This document shows positions 10,880 through 18,470 of a stretch of DNA of 19,155 bases, in pieces. How positions within the stretch are numbered: the first letter of the stretch is position 1; every line of letters begins with the position of its first letter. The position numbers were made by a program, and so were the translations under genes. This stretch comes from Burkholderia sp. HI2500 (GTDB lineage: Bacteria > Pseudomonadota > Gammaproteobacteria > Burkholderiales > Burkholderiaceae): positions 1-19,155 of the forward strand of contig NZ_NKFL01000001.1 in assembly GCF_002223055.1 (NCBI RefSeq), read 5' to 3'. The notes under the pieces were generated by a model. The model worked only from the letters and a program-made list of their open reading frames with translations. It searched no databases and was not told the DNA's origin.

Positions 10880-12871
10880 TCAGATGCATTTCACTTCGGT
10901 TGCAGGCGACAGCAGCCTGAAGATCTGCTCCACGTTGATCTTGACTGCACTGTCCTTGAATCCTGCGTCGCGGAACACCACACGCAGCGGGCTGTGCGTG
11001 GCCAGTTCCTTGACAAAGGCTTCGTCGACACCGCCGTGGGCGTCGAGGCAGGCCGCCAGCGCGTCGCCATCAACGAAGAACACGTCCTTGCCTTGGATGG
11101 CCATCTTCTCAACGGGCAAGGCGAGGTCGACGCCCCAGTCCAGCATCACCTGAAACAACAGATCTTCGTCCGTGCGGTCGGGTTTGATGTTGTCTATGCT
11201 ACCGAGTAGGCTGCCTTGAGTAACGGCATCCGGCGTATAGAACACGTCAGCCATGTTGGACGTATCAATCTTGAGCACGCGGAAACCACCGTCACCCTCC
11301 CACCCTTGTGATCGAATCGCATCGGCTGCACGTCGGATACGTTCTTTGGAGACGTCAGCAATCGTTCGGTATCCTGCTTCCGCTGCCGCAGATCTCTCCA
11401 CACAAGCCTCTGGCAGTTGAACGAGCACAAACCGTCGGCGCTTTCCATCGTCAGCATTCAATTGCATTACAGCATGAGCTGTCGTTGCCGATCCGGCAAA
11501 AAAGTCCATAACGATACAGTCATCGTCCGCTCCCGTCGTAGCCATCTCGATGAACTTGGCAATAACTGTTTCATCCTTCGGAAAGTCAAAAATCCCAGCA
11601 CCCAGTAGTGACGCAAGTCTTTCCGACGCCGACCGTGCCGGTTGATAGAAAACACTAGGCGGAGTAAGCGCATCGGTCTCGTGGAGATAGCGCCGAATCA
11701 TGATGCTGGTAGGCGTTACGAAGCTCACACGCTCTTCTTCCACCAGGCGATTGAACTCTGTTTGATCAAAGCTCCATCCACGATTTCGACGCAACGGAAT
11801 ATGCTCACCGTTCATTGGATTTACGAGCTGAAAACGTCGCCCCCCGGGTGCCGTGGGATCGTCCTCCTTATAGGCGCCTCTGGCGTCTATGTACCGAAAC
11901 CGGCGCAATCCAAAAACGGGCTTTGCCTTCATGGAACGGAACCAACCGGCCAAATCCTTTGATGCGGATTCATAGTCTGTCCCGTACACGCTATTCAACC
12001 GGGCAACCTCGGCCAACACCTCATCTACGCCTTCCTTGCGAATGCTCCATTCTCTCGGAACTGCACTCCGATTCTTCGCATACACCAAGACGTACTCGTG
12101 GGATACACCAATTTGTTTTGCATCGTTCTTGTTGGCCCCTTCCCAAACAATCTGCGCGATGAAATTCCCCTCGCCAAATACCTCACTGCATACCTTGCGA
12201 AGATTATCCACCTCGTTATCGTCGATAGAAATGAAGATTACCCCATCCTCCGAAAGTAGGTTGCGAGCTAGGCGCAGCCGCGCATAGATCATGCTTAACC
12301 AGTCCGAGTGGAACCGTCCATTGGTCTCGACGTTCACCACCAAACGGTCTCCCGACACTTCGACTTGGTTGGACTTCAGCAAATAGCTCGTAGCGTCAGA
12401 GCTGAAGTCGTCTTCGTAGATGAAATCCTTGCCCGTGTTGTACGGCGGGTCGATGTAGATCATCTTCACTTTGCCGAGATACGTCTCCTGCAACAGCTTC
12501 AATGCATCTAGGTTGTCGCCTTCGATGAATAGATTTCTCGTGATGTCGAAATCCACGCTCTGCTTGCGCACGGGGCGCAAGGTTTTGGCAATCGGTGCAT
12601 TAGCGGTCAGCAAGGCTTCTCGCTTACCCGGCCAGTTGAGGTGGTAGCGTTCCTGCGGCCCTTCCACGATAGCGTCAGACAGCTCCTGCCGAAGCTGATC
12701 GAAATCCACCGCCAGCTTCACGGTGCCGTCTTCTCCACGCACTTCCACCACGCAACCGGGGAACAGTTCGCGAATGCGTTCGACGTTATCGCCGGTCAGG
12801 TTGGGCGAGTGCATTTTGAGTATTTCCATCTTCTTGTCCTGAATCATTGTCTTACCACCACCGAGAGTCAT
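10880..12871 (-). CDS. mod: Type III DNA adenine methyltransferase Mod
   Basis: Mod transfers a methyl group from SAM to adenine in the recognition site, protects host DNA, and supplies site specificity for Res. The 663-residue product has beta-class motif order: catalytic DPPY (141-144, in [12 protein letters not shown]) precedes the SAM-binding DFFAGSATT (456-464). The segment between them, about 240-430, is the target-recognition region. Length is normal for the family (600-700). ATG 12871 overlaps the upstream DUF4391 stop as ATGA, the same junction type seen elsewhere in this operon. An internal ATG at 12829 gives the usual family start [12 protein letters not shown] with AGGA before it, so the true start is undecided. 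The target-recognition part reads A+T-richer than the flanks, as expected for variable specificity domains. The recognition site cannot be read from sequence. Confidence 0.93.
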   Translation of the reverse strand: MTLGGGKTMIQDKKMEILKMHSPNLTGDNVERIRELFPGCVVEVRGEDGTVKLAVDFDQLRQELSDAIVEGPQERYHLNWPGKREALLTANAPIAKTLRPVRKQSVDFDITRNLFIEGDNLDALKLLQETYLGKVKMIYIDPPYNTGKDFIYEDDFSSDATSYLLKSNQVEVSGDRLVVNVETNGRFHSDWLSMIYARLRLARNLLSEDGVIFISIDDNEVDNLRKVCSEVFGEGNFIAQIVWEGANKNDAKQIGVSHEYVLVYAKNRSAVPREWSIRKEGVDEVLAEVARLNSVYGTDYESASKDLAGWFRSMKAKPVFGLRRFRYIDARGAYKEDDPTAPGGRRFQLVNPMNGEHIPLRRNRGWSFDQTEFNRLVEEERVSFVTPTSIMIRRYLHETDALTPPSVFYQPARSASERLASLLGAGIFDFPKDETVIAKFIEMATTGADDDCIVMDFFAGSATTAHAVMQLNADDGKRRRFVLVQLPEACVERSAAAEAGYRTIADVSKERIRRAADAIRSQGWEGDGGFRVLKIDTSNMADVFYTPDAVTQGSLLGSIDNIKPDRTDEDLLFQVMLDWGVDLALPVEKMAIQGKDVFFVDGDALAACLDAHGGVDEAFVKELATHSPLRVVFRDAGFKDSAVKINVEQIFRLLSPATEVKCI

Positions 12872-13557
12872 CGGCTGAGGCTTTCCAGTTCGGATTTGAG
12901 TTGTCGCAAAGCGGCGTTGATCTCTACCTTGCGGTTAAATTGCTTTTCCTTCGCCAACCGAGCCGTGGTTTTGTCCAGTTCACGCTGCTTAGCCCGCACC
13001 TGCTCCACGCGCCCTACCAGATCGACCAATGATTCCTGCGGCCGCACGGGTAAAGGAATCAGGCGATGCAGAAATTGCTCGTACAGGCCGCCCATGTGCA
13101 GGGCCACAGGCATCACTGTGCGCAGGCATCCGACCGGCAGCCAGTCCGTCGCAAAGTAGTCGGAAAGCACCCAGCGGCTGGCGTCGGACTCATTAGGTCG
13201 CTTATAGGCGCCGATTACCTGCGTTCTGCCATCGAAGGTCAACTCGAACAGGATCGGGAATGGGATGGCTCCGTCGATGCAGCGCAGCACGTCGTGGTGC
13301 AATTCCGGTGTCTTGAGTTGGAGGCTGAACACCTGAATCTCCGGCACGCCGTGGCGCGCAGGCAAACGGAGTGTTTCCGGGGCAAGCTTAAATGCCCAGA
13401 CAATCTGCTCCACCTGCTTGACGAATAGGTCCTTCAACCGAGTGTTGGCGCCGCTATGCTCGTACACCTTGCTCTTCGGTAGCGTGCGGCCAAAGGCAGC
13501 CGGCGAAGGATAGTCGATGAACGCCGCGTGTTGCGATATGAGGTGAGCTTCGGTCAT
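12868..13557 (-). CDS. DUF4391 domain protein of the helicase/type III R-M operon
   Basis: This 229-residue protein matches the DUF4391 family as I recall it. Members sit between a SNF2-like helicase and a type III Mod gene, and no biochemical role is known to me. Visible blocks are KSKVYEHSGANTRLKDLF (28-45), QVEQIVWAFKLAPETLRL (48-65) and EIQVFSLQLKTPELHHDVLR (73-92). A charged, probably coiled-coil tail runs from about 175 to the end. It has no nuclease or ATPase motif, signal peptide or membrane segment. Its ATG overlaps the helicase stop as ATGA at 13554-13557, and its own stop overlaps the mod ATG, so expression is probably coupled on both sides. It may be an adaptor between helicase and Mod/Res; that is inference from position. 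Confidence 0.75.
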   Translation of the reverse strand: MTEAHLISQHAAFIDYPSPAAFGRTLPKSKVYEHSGANTRLKDLFVKQVEQIVWAFKLAPETLRLPARHGVPEIQVFSLQLKTPELHHDVLRCIDGAIPFPILFELTFDGRTQVIGAYKRPNESDASRWVLSDYFATDWLPVGCLRTVMPVALHMGGLYEQFLHRLIPLPVRPQESLVDLVGRVEQVRAKQRELDKTTARLAKEKQFNRKVEINAALRQLKSELESLSR

Positions 13558-16500
13558 TCAGCCTCCTGTATCACCAGAAAGGCGATCAGCTCGAAGTCGT
13601 CCAGCCCGTTGATAGTGTGCGTAAGTGCCGTCGTTTTGCCGCCAGTGAATAGGCTGTCGAGGTCTTTCTCTTCCTTCACCTCGATCATCGAGCGGATCGC
13701 CTTGCTCAAAAGATCGGAGTACGACTGCATTTTGCGACCGTCTGCCGTAGCCTTGTTGAAGCGTTGGCAAGCGTCGGCAATCGGTTCCACCTGCCCCTTG
13801 CAGCAGCTGCGCGCCAAATCAAGCAGGCGCTTGACCTCGGTGTGGTCATGGATGACCTCGCCATCGTTATTGATGTAAACAAGGTAGTAGGGGTGCAGCC
13901 GATTGTGCTGGGGAAGATTTGCGGGCGGGTTCACGCCCGAATTGCGGTTGCGCAGCGTGAAGATGACGCCAGGCGCGAGGCCAAGATCGGCGTTTGCAGG
14001 CACGATGGCGTGCAGGCCGTTGGGCGACTTGCCAAGTTCCCCATGGGTCTTGACGTAGTTCAGCAAGTCCATGCGAAAGTCGTTGAGGCCGAGGTCGGTA
14101 ATGGAGACGCCGGTCTTCAGGTCTTCCAACTCGATAACTTCCTCCTGCAAGCGGCGCAGTTGTTCCTTGCGGTAGGACATGTCGTTGGCCTGCGCGGAGA
14201 TGACATTGTCGTCGCCTGTGGCGGTCACATCCACGATCATCATCCGGTTCTCGACGCGCTCCTTGAGGTTGATGTATTCATCCAGCGAGATGTCGGGCCA
14301 GTAGTTCACCAACTGGATGCTACGGTTAGACGAGCCGATGCGATCCACGCGCCCGAATCGCTGGATGATGCGCACCGGGTTCCAGTGAATGTCATAGTTG
14401 ATGAGGTAGTCACAATCCTGAAGGTTTTGGCCTTCGGATATACAGTCAGTGCCGATGAGCACGTCGATCTCTGCCGGTTCGTTCGGCAACACGATCGCCT
14501 TCTCCTTGGAGCGCGGAGAAAATAGCGTCAGTAGCTCCTGGAAGTCATACGCCTTGGGCAAGGTCGATTTGGGGCGGTCGCTGCCTGTGACCTTACCAGT
14601 ATGCAGCTCTTGGCTAGCAAGCAGTTCTGGCGCGAGATTGGCGTAGAGATAGCCTGCCGTGTCCGCAAAGGCGGTGAAAATCAACACCTTTCGATTGCCT
14701 GGGTTGATGGGATTCGCGACCTTCTCTAGCACAAGAGCTTTGAGGTGCTGAAGCTTGGCGTCGTCGACCGGCGTAATCTTGGCCATCGATGCCAGCAGCG
14801 CCTCAATGTTGGCGAGATCGACCTTGAGGTCGTGCTCCCACGATGGTAAGTCCATGTCGGCAAGATTGATCTTGACCTTGCCGCCGATGTTTTGGCCCTG
14901 ATCGAGCTCATCGAGCAGGTCATCTTCCTCGGTGTCGATGTCTTCCAATACTTCGGTCAAGTCCGCCACACTAGCTGCATTGCCGGTCTGTTTGTGGGCT
15001 GCAATCTTCTCCAGCGCGTTTCGATGATTGGCTTGCAGGGATTGCAGCGTCAGCCTAAATGACTGAACGGAGCTTTCCAGTCGCTTGAGCAGGTTCACCG
15101 TCATCAAGCGCTGCAGGCCACTCTCTCGGCCCTCCAGACTCAGATTGCCCTTCTCGTCGCCCGATTGCGCGTTATAGCGGTCGATGTATTGCTGCCGTTT
15201 GCTAGCAAGGATGTATTTGGCCGGTGCGTACACCGCTAGCATGAGCTTAGTCAGTTGCTCGAAAATTTCGTTAAAACTCATCACGTCTGACCGCGTGGTC
15301 AGAGCGCAATGGAATGACTGTGGCTTTCGGCGCTCGGGAAATTGGCCGATGTCCTTGGTGTCGTAAAAAGTCTGGATGTGGCGGCGAGAACGTGCAATGG
15401 TCACACTGTCCAGCAGTTCGAAAAAATCGAAGTCCAGCGCATCCAAAATCGCGCGTGGCGTGCGCTCTTCCGGCGGCAATTTCGACCACGCATTGAACGC
15501 TGTCTGCGCATTACGGAAGACTTCTTCCACCGATTTGCTGGTGCGTAGCTTCTTACTGAGATTTTCCGAATCACCTTCGTAGGCCAGTGCAAGCTGGTTA
15601 CGCAGGTCTGCGAAGCGGTTGTTGACCGGCGTAGCGGAGAGCATCAGCACCTTGGTCTTCACGCCTTCGCGGATGACCTTGTTCATCAGCTTCTGGTAGC
15701 GAGTTTCCTTGTCCTTGTAGGCATCGTTGTTGCGGAAGTTGTGCGATTCGTCGATGACAACAAGGTCGTAGTTGCCCCAGTTGATGCGGTTGAGCGGTGT
15801 GCCGAAGGATTCACCGCTCGTGCGACTCAAATCCGTGTGGCAGAGCACGTCGTAGCCGAAGCGATCGTGGGCGAAGATGTTGGTCTTGAGGTTGCGGTTG
15901 TAGTTCAGCCAGTTGTCCGCGAGCTTCTTCGGGCATAGCACCAACACCGAGCGGTTGCGCAGCTCGTAATACTTGATGACGGCGAGTGCGGTGAAGGTTT
16001 TACCGAGGCCGACACTGTCGGCAAGGATGCAGCCGCTGTAAGTTTCCAGCTTGTTGATGAGGCCAGTGGCCGCATCCTTCTGGTAATTGAAGAGCTTGTT
16101 CCAGATCAGCGTGTCCTGGTAGCCCGTGCGGTCGTTGGGCAGGACGTCCTCGCTGATGTCGTCGAGAAACTCGTTGAAGATGTTATAGAGCATCAGGAAG
16201 TAGATACTCTCGGGTGAGTTCTCCTGATACACGGAAGCAATGTGGTCGCAGATTTGTGCGGTGACATCTTCCAGCTTCTCTGGGTCATTCCAGATCTGGT
16301 CGAACAGGCTCAAATAGGTCGCGGTGAAGCCCGGCTCGTCTATCTTGTTGACCAGATTGGAAACGGCGTTACCCTGCTGATAGCCCAAGTCGACGGCGGT
16401 AAAGCCATGCAGCGGTAGATAAGCGGCGCTCGCCTCCGCTGACTGCACTAGGGCGAACTGCTGCATCGGAGCCTTGCTACGATTGCTGCGAAACTTTGCC

Positions 16501-16844
16501 TTGCGTTGCAGCCAGTCAGCACATTCCTTGGCGATGGCGCGCTGTGTGAGCTGGTTGCGCAGTTGAATCTCGAATTCGCTGCCGTAGAGGCTGCGCTCAC
16601 GATCGAGCTTGGGAATGTGGAACTCCCGGCGCTCACGGCGGATCTTGTCGGTCACTTCATCCGCGACGAAGGTTGGCGCAGTGAAGATGAAGTTCAATTC
16701 TTCGATCTTCTCCAGCTCTGCCTTCAGTGCCTCGTAGGCGTACATCGAGAAGCAGGATGCCGCGACCTTGAGCCGTCCCCCTGACACAAGTGTCTGCTTC
16801 AGATCGTCGCCGAAGAGGCGATTGATATTGTCGATAAGCTCCAT
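13554..16844 (-). CDS. SNF2-like DEAD/DEAH helicase with degenerate PLD-like N-terminus
   Basis: This is a large SF2 ATPase expected to move along or remodel DNA. From ATG 16844 it has 1096 residues. The N-terminal 170 or so resemble the phospholipase-D-like domain fused to such helicases (VAASCFSMYAYEALK at 27-41). The expected HxK motif is missing, with QQFALV at 128-133 where H-K should be and HGFTAVDLG at 146-154. Helicase motifs are Walker A DSVGLGKT (276-283), DESH (365-368), SAT (403-405), GTDCISEGQNL (798-808) and QRFGRVDRIGS (828-838). An acidic stretch (about 632-650) interrupts the core. A longer start at ATG 16889 is possible, 11 bases after the 71-residue gene. It heads the defence genes proper and is ATGA-coupled to DUF4391. 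Family members accompany type III or DISARM-like loci. Confidence 0.88.
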   Translation of the reverse strand: MELIDNINRLFGDDLKQTLVSGGRLKVAASCFSMYAYEALKAELEKIEELNFIFTAPTFVADEVTDKIRRERREFHIPKLDRERSLYGSEFEIQLRNQLTQRAIAKECADWLQRKAKFRSNRSKAPMQQFALVQSAEASAAYLPLHGFTAVDLGYQQGNAVSNLVNKIDEPGFTATYLSLFDQIWNDPEKLEDVTAQICDHIASVYQENSPESIYFLMLYNIFNEFLDDISEDVLPNDRTGYQDTLIWNKLFNYQKDAATGLINKLETYSGCILADSVGLGKTFTALAVIKYYELRNRSVLVLCPKKLADNWLNYNRNLKTNIFAHDRFGYDVLCHTDLSRTSGESFGTPLNRINWGNYDLVVIDESHNFRNNDAYKDKETRYQKLMNKVIREGVKTKVLMLSATPVNNRFADLRNQLALAYEGDSENLSKKLRTSKSVEEVFRNAQTAFNAWSKLPPEERTPRAILDALDFDFFELLDSVTIARSRRHIQTFYDTKDIGQFPERRKPQSFHCALTTRSDVMSFNEIFEQLTKLMLAVYAPAKYILASKRQQYIDRYNAQSGDEKGNLSLEGRESGLQRLMTVNLLKRLESSVQSFRLTLQSLQANHRNALEKIAAHKQTGNAASVADLTEVLEDIDTEEDDLLDELDQGQNIGGKVKINLADMDLPSWEHDLKVDLANIEALLASMAKITPVDDAKLQHLKALVLEKVANPINPGNRKVLIFTAFADTAGYLYANLAPELLASQELHTGKVTGSDRPKSTLPKAYDFQELLTLFSPRSKEKAIVLPNEPAEIDVLIGTDCISEGQNLQDCDYLINYDIHWNPVRIIQRFGRVDRIGSSNRSIQLVNYWPDISLDEYINLKERVENRMMIVDVTATGDDNVISAQANDMSYRKEQLRRLQEEVIELEDLKTGVSITDLGLNDFRMDLLNYVKTHGELGKSPNGLHAIVPANADLGLAPGVIFTLRNRNSGVNPPANLPQHNRLHPYYLVYINNDGEVIHDHTEVKRLLDLARSCCKGQVEPIADACQRFNKATADGRKMQSYSDLLSKAIRSMIEVKEEKDLDSLFTGGKTTALTHTINGLDDFELIAFLVIQEAE

Positions 16845-16900
16845 CGGCCCGGATTTCCCCAATTTTCTCGAGTACAAGCGCACCCTCATTCCATCACTGC

Positions 16901-17116
16901 TTAGGACACGTTCTTACGGCCAAGTAGTACGTCAGGAAAAACATTCTGCGCTTTTCTTTTTACCTGTTCAGACAACAGATCAAATGTAGTCGCGGAATGG
17001 CAATGGCAGCAATTCGCTCTTTCTAGGTGCCGTCGTGAATATTTCCCGACTGAATCAGCAAAGCGCAGCGTTACTGGAACCCCGTTGCCATAGATGATGA
17101 AGACCGTGACTTTCAT
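16901..17116 (-). CDS. Small unknown protein (71 aa) with a CCHCH cluster
   Basis: I do not recognise this product. It is a 71-residue protein starting MKVTVFIIYGNGVPV, with CCHCH at 36-40 and a nearby H30 that could bind a metal, then a basic helical stretch (SEQVKRKAQNVF, 49-60). Three observations support it as a gene. Its ATG overlaps the WYL-gene stop as ATGA at 17113-17116. AAAGGT lies about 8 bases upstream of that ATG. It fills the gap of about 220 bases between the WYL gene and the helicase, inside what is otherwise a tightly packed operon. Against it, it is short, has no known family that I can name, and the Cys/His cluster could be accidental. No signal peptide or membrane segment is evident. 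Confidence 0.5.
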   Translation of the reverse strand: MKVTVFIIYGNGVPVTLRFADSVGKYSRRHLERANCCHCHSATTFDLLSEQVKRKAQNVFPDVLLGRKNVS

Positions 17117-18012
17117 ACGAGTGCACCTTTCACCTCCGCCACAAGGGCAACGCCGGGCGCTAAAGTCGCGCTCTCAACGCCGTAGAGCGTGGGAGTATTA
17201 CGAAGCCACAGATGGTGAGATAACGGGTCCATGCGATGGTCTGGGCTGGAATCGATGGACCAACGCCGCAGCAAGTAGCCCGCTAGAGCCGCTCGTGTCT
17301 TGATCCGCAACACCCCCTCACTCATCGCATAGTCGGCCTCAATCGCCTCAGGCCAGTGGGCACCTGGATGCGGCACCAGTTCCATATCCACGATCCGCGC
17401 CCATTGCTCGTCGGCAGCCAAGAGCTCATGCTGCTCCACCTCGCCATCCAGCTCTTGTACCTTGGTGATGCGGGTTATCACGAAATCGGAAAATCGTTGG
17501 CGCTCGCGGTCAAACGAACGAACGTGCCAGCGCAAACCGTTGTCGGCCAAAGCGACCGGTACGATGTCGCGGCACTTCTCGCCAGAAGACAAGGACAGAT
17601 AGTTAATTCGGATTGAACGTTTCGCGCACAGGGCTCGCGTGATGGTCGCAAGGACTCCCATGTCCGGACGCAGAAGCTGCCCCGGCCCTTCGCAAGGTGT
17701 TGCTTGCCTTAGACCCAATTCGAGCCCGTCTCCGAAACCATTTAGCAGCCAAGCCAATACACGTTCCGTACGAAACTCATAGACTGGCTTGAACCGGTTT
17801 GTCGGCCGGTAACAGCGAGCGACTGCGTCGTAAGCCAAGTTGTCAGCGGCGACCTCTCGGTAGATGCTCAGATCGCGAGACGCCGCGGCGGGTTTGATAC
17901 CAAACCGGGTCTCAATATCACCTCGCCGTAGCTCTCCGGTGAAAAAGGCCCGCAATTCTAAAAATGCCAGTCGCTCTCGCTGCGCTTGCGACACCCCGGT
18001 GGCTTCGATCAT
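17113..18012 (-). CDS. WYL-domain transcriptional regulator (BrxR/CapW-like)
   Basis: This 299-residue protein has an N-terminal winged helix-turn-helix (about 8-70, with RRGDIETRFGIKPAAASRDL at 29-48). A central WYL domain follows (about 115-195, with SIRINYLSLSSGE at 133-145 and the LRWHVRSFDRERQRF strand at 160-174), then a C-terminal WCX-type domain (about 205-295). Proteins of this layout, such as BrxR and CapW, repress defence operons by binding inverted repeats, and WYL is thought to sense a nucleic-acid or nucleotide signal. I chose ATG 18012 because GAGAGGG lies just upstream and the HTH starts here. The frame stays open to ATG 18093, but that start lies inside the inverted repeat. 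It is the first gene of the operon, so autoregulation of all six genes is likely. Confidence 0.85.
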   Translation of the reverse strand: MIEATGVSQAQRERLAFLELRAFFTGELRRGDIETRFGIKPAAASRDLSIYREVAADNLAYDAVARCYRPTNRFKPVYEFRTERVLAWLLNGFGDGLELGLRQATPCEGPGQLLRPDMGVLATITRALCAKRSIRINYLSLSSGEKCRDIVPVALADNGLRWHVRSFDRERQRFSDFVITRITKVQELDGEVEQHELLAADEQWARIVDMELVPHPGAHWPEAIEADYAMSEGVLRIKTRAALAGYLLRRWSIDSSPDHRMDPLSHHLWLRNTPTLYGVESATLAPGVALVAEVKGALV

Positions 18013-18068
18013 GGTCCCTCTCAGTTGGGGCTCGACACCCCCGCGCAAAGATCGTTCTGCGCTGATTT

Positions 18069-18118
18069 TGAGAGAGGATACCATGGTTATCATTTTGATA
18101 CGGTATCCACTATCTCAA
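18069..18118. promoter_or_regulatory. Compound inverted repeat, candidate operator of the WYL-led operon
   Basis: GGATACC (18076-18082) and GGTATCC (18102-18108) form a perfect 7-base inverted repeat with a 19-base spacer. TTTGAGA (18068-18074) and TCTCAAA (18113-18119) extend it with a small offset. Inside lie two smaller dyads: GATAC-G-GTATC (18097-18107) and the near-palindrome GATACCATGGTTATC (18077-18091). The site is 56 bases upstream of the WYL-gene start, and a TTGAGA hexamer on the minus strand could be a -35 box. I could not fix a -10 with confidence. Confidence 0.6.
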
Positions 18119-18387
18119 ACGAATTCCGAACGGGGCTGGCTACCAGCCTTACTTCGGGTGCCGCGTATCTCCCGACCACTCAAAGAAAGCTGAGGCATGT
18201 ATCACTGGCCTTGAGGACGGCGGCAACTTGCTGCTCCACCGCCGTGACCTCGCTCCGGAGAATCTGCGCCAAGGAGCCTAGCGATGCTTCCCACGACGAA
18301 AACCAACAAAGGTATGCCGTTTAGCCACTTCTCGAATTTTCCATATTTCGAGATGCTCAGTTAGGTAGACTCAAACGGCGTAACTGC
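18117..18387. other. Intergenic region between WYL gene and symE-like gene
   Basis: No gene is recognised. It holds a short hairpin GGCTGG-CTA-CCAGCC (18134-18148) and a perfect 7-base inverted repeat, TCTCGAA (18330-18336) and TTCGAGA (18347-18353). There is also a minus-strand frame of 46 codons without an ATG between stops at 18321 and 18180. It includes a heptad-like stretch, RSEVTAVEQQVAAVLKASD, that could be a transposase or coiled-coil scrap. I see no LexA-type box and no convincing promoter for the symE-like gene. Confidence 0.4.
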
Positions 18388-18430
18388 AAAAAAAGCGCGG
18401 GCCGCATGGGCTGCCACCCATACGACCCGC
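18388..18430 (-). terminator. Intrinsic terminator on the minus strand upstream of symE-like gene
   Basis: Read on the minus strand, GCGGGTCGTATGGG (18430-18417) pairs along its full 14 bases with CCCATGCGGCCCGC (18410-18397), counting two G-U pairs, around a TGGCAG loop. GC and then T7 (18394-18388) follow. On the + strand the same two positions are C-A mismatches, so the hairpin is better formed in minus-strand RNA. There is no annotated gene for it to terminate except an antisense transcript from the symE-like gene. Confidence 0.75.
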
Positions 18431-18470
18431 TGACCACAACCAACTCACAGCAGGAGTCGGAAGATGGCTA
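18388..18470 (-). ncRNA. Predicted SymR-like antisense RNA
   Basis: This is inferred from three things: the minus-strand terminator at 18388-18430, the SymE-like gene on the other strand, and a candidate minus-strand promoter inside it. The -35 is TTGAGC (18504-18499), the spacer is 16 bases, and the -10 is TACTAT (18482-18477). Transcription starting near 18470 would give an RNA of about 83 nt covering the toxin's ribosome binding site and start codon. In E. coli the SymR antisense RNA (about 77 nt) represses symE in this way. The promoter hexamers are mediocre, and no expression evidence is available. Confidence 0.45.

Noticed and set aside
13764..14525. 253-codon frame on the + strand
   Set aside because: It is antisense to the conserved C-terminal helicase motifs of the minus-strand gene, with repetitive VV/VD composition typical of a reversed frame.
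7821..17116. DISARM or BREX assignment for the helicase/methyltransferase operon
   Set aside because: No DUF1998 protein (DrmB), DrmA-type helicase with DrmC, PglZ, BrxC or BrxL is present. The methyltransferase and last gene are clear type III Mod and Res.
18013..18093. ATG at 18093 as the WYL-gene start
   Set aside because: It lies within the inverted repeat. The ATG at 18012 has GAGAGGG upstream and begins just before the helix-turn-helix.
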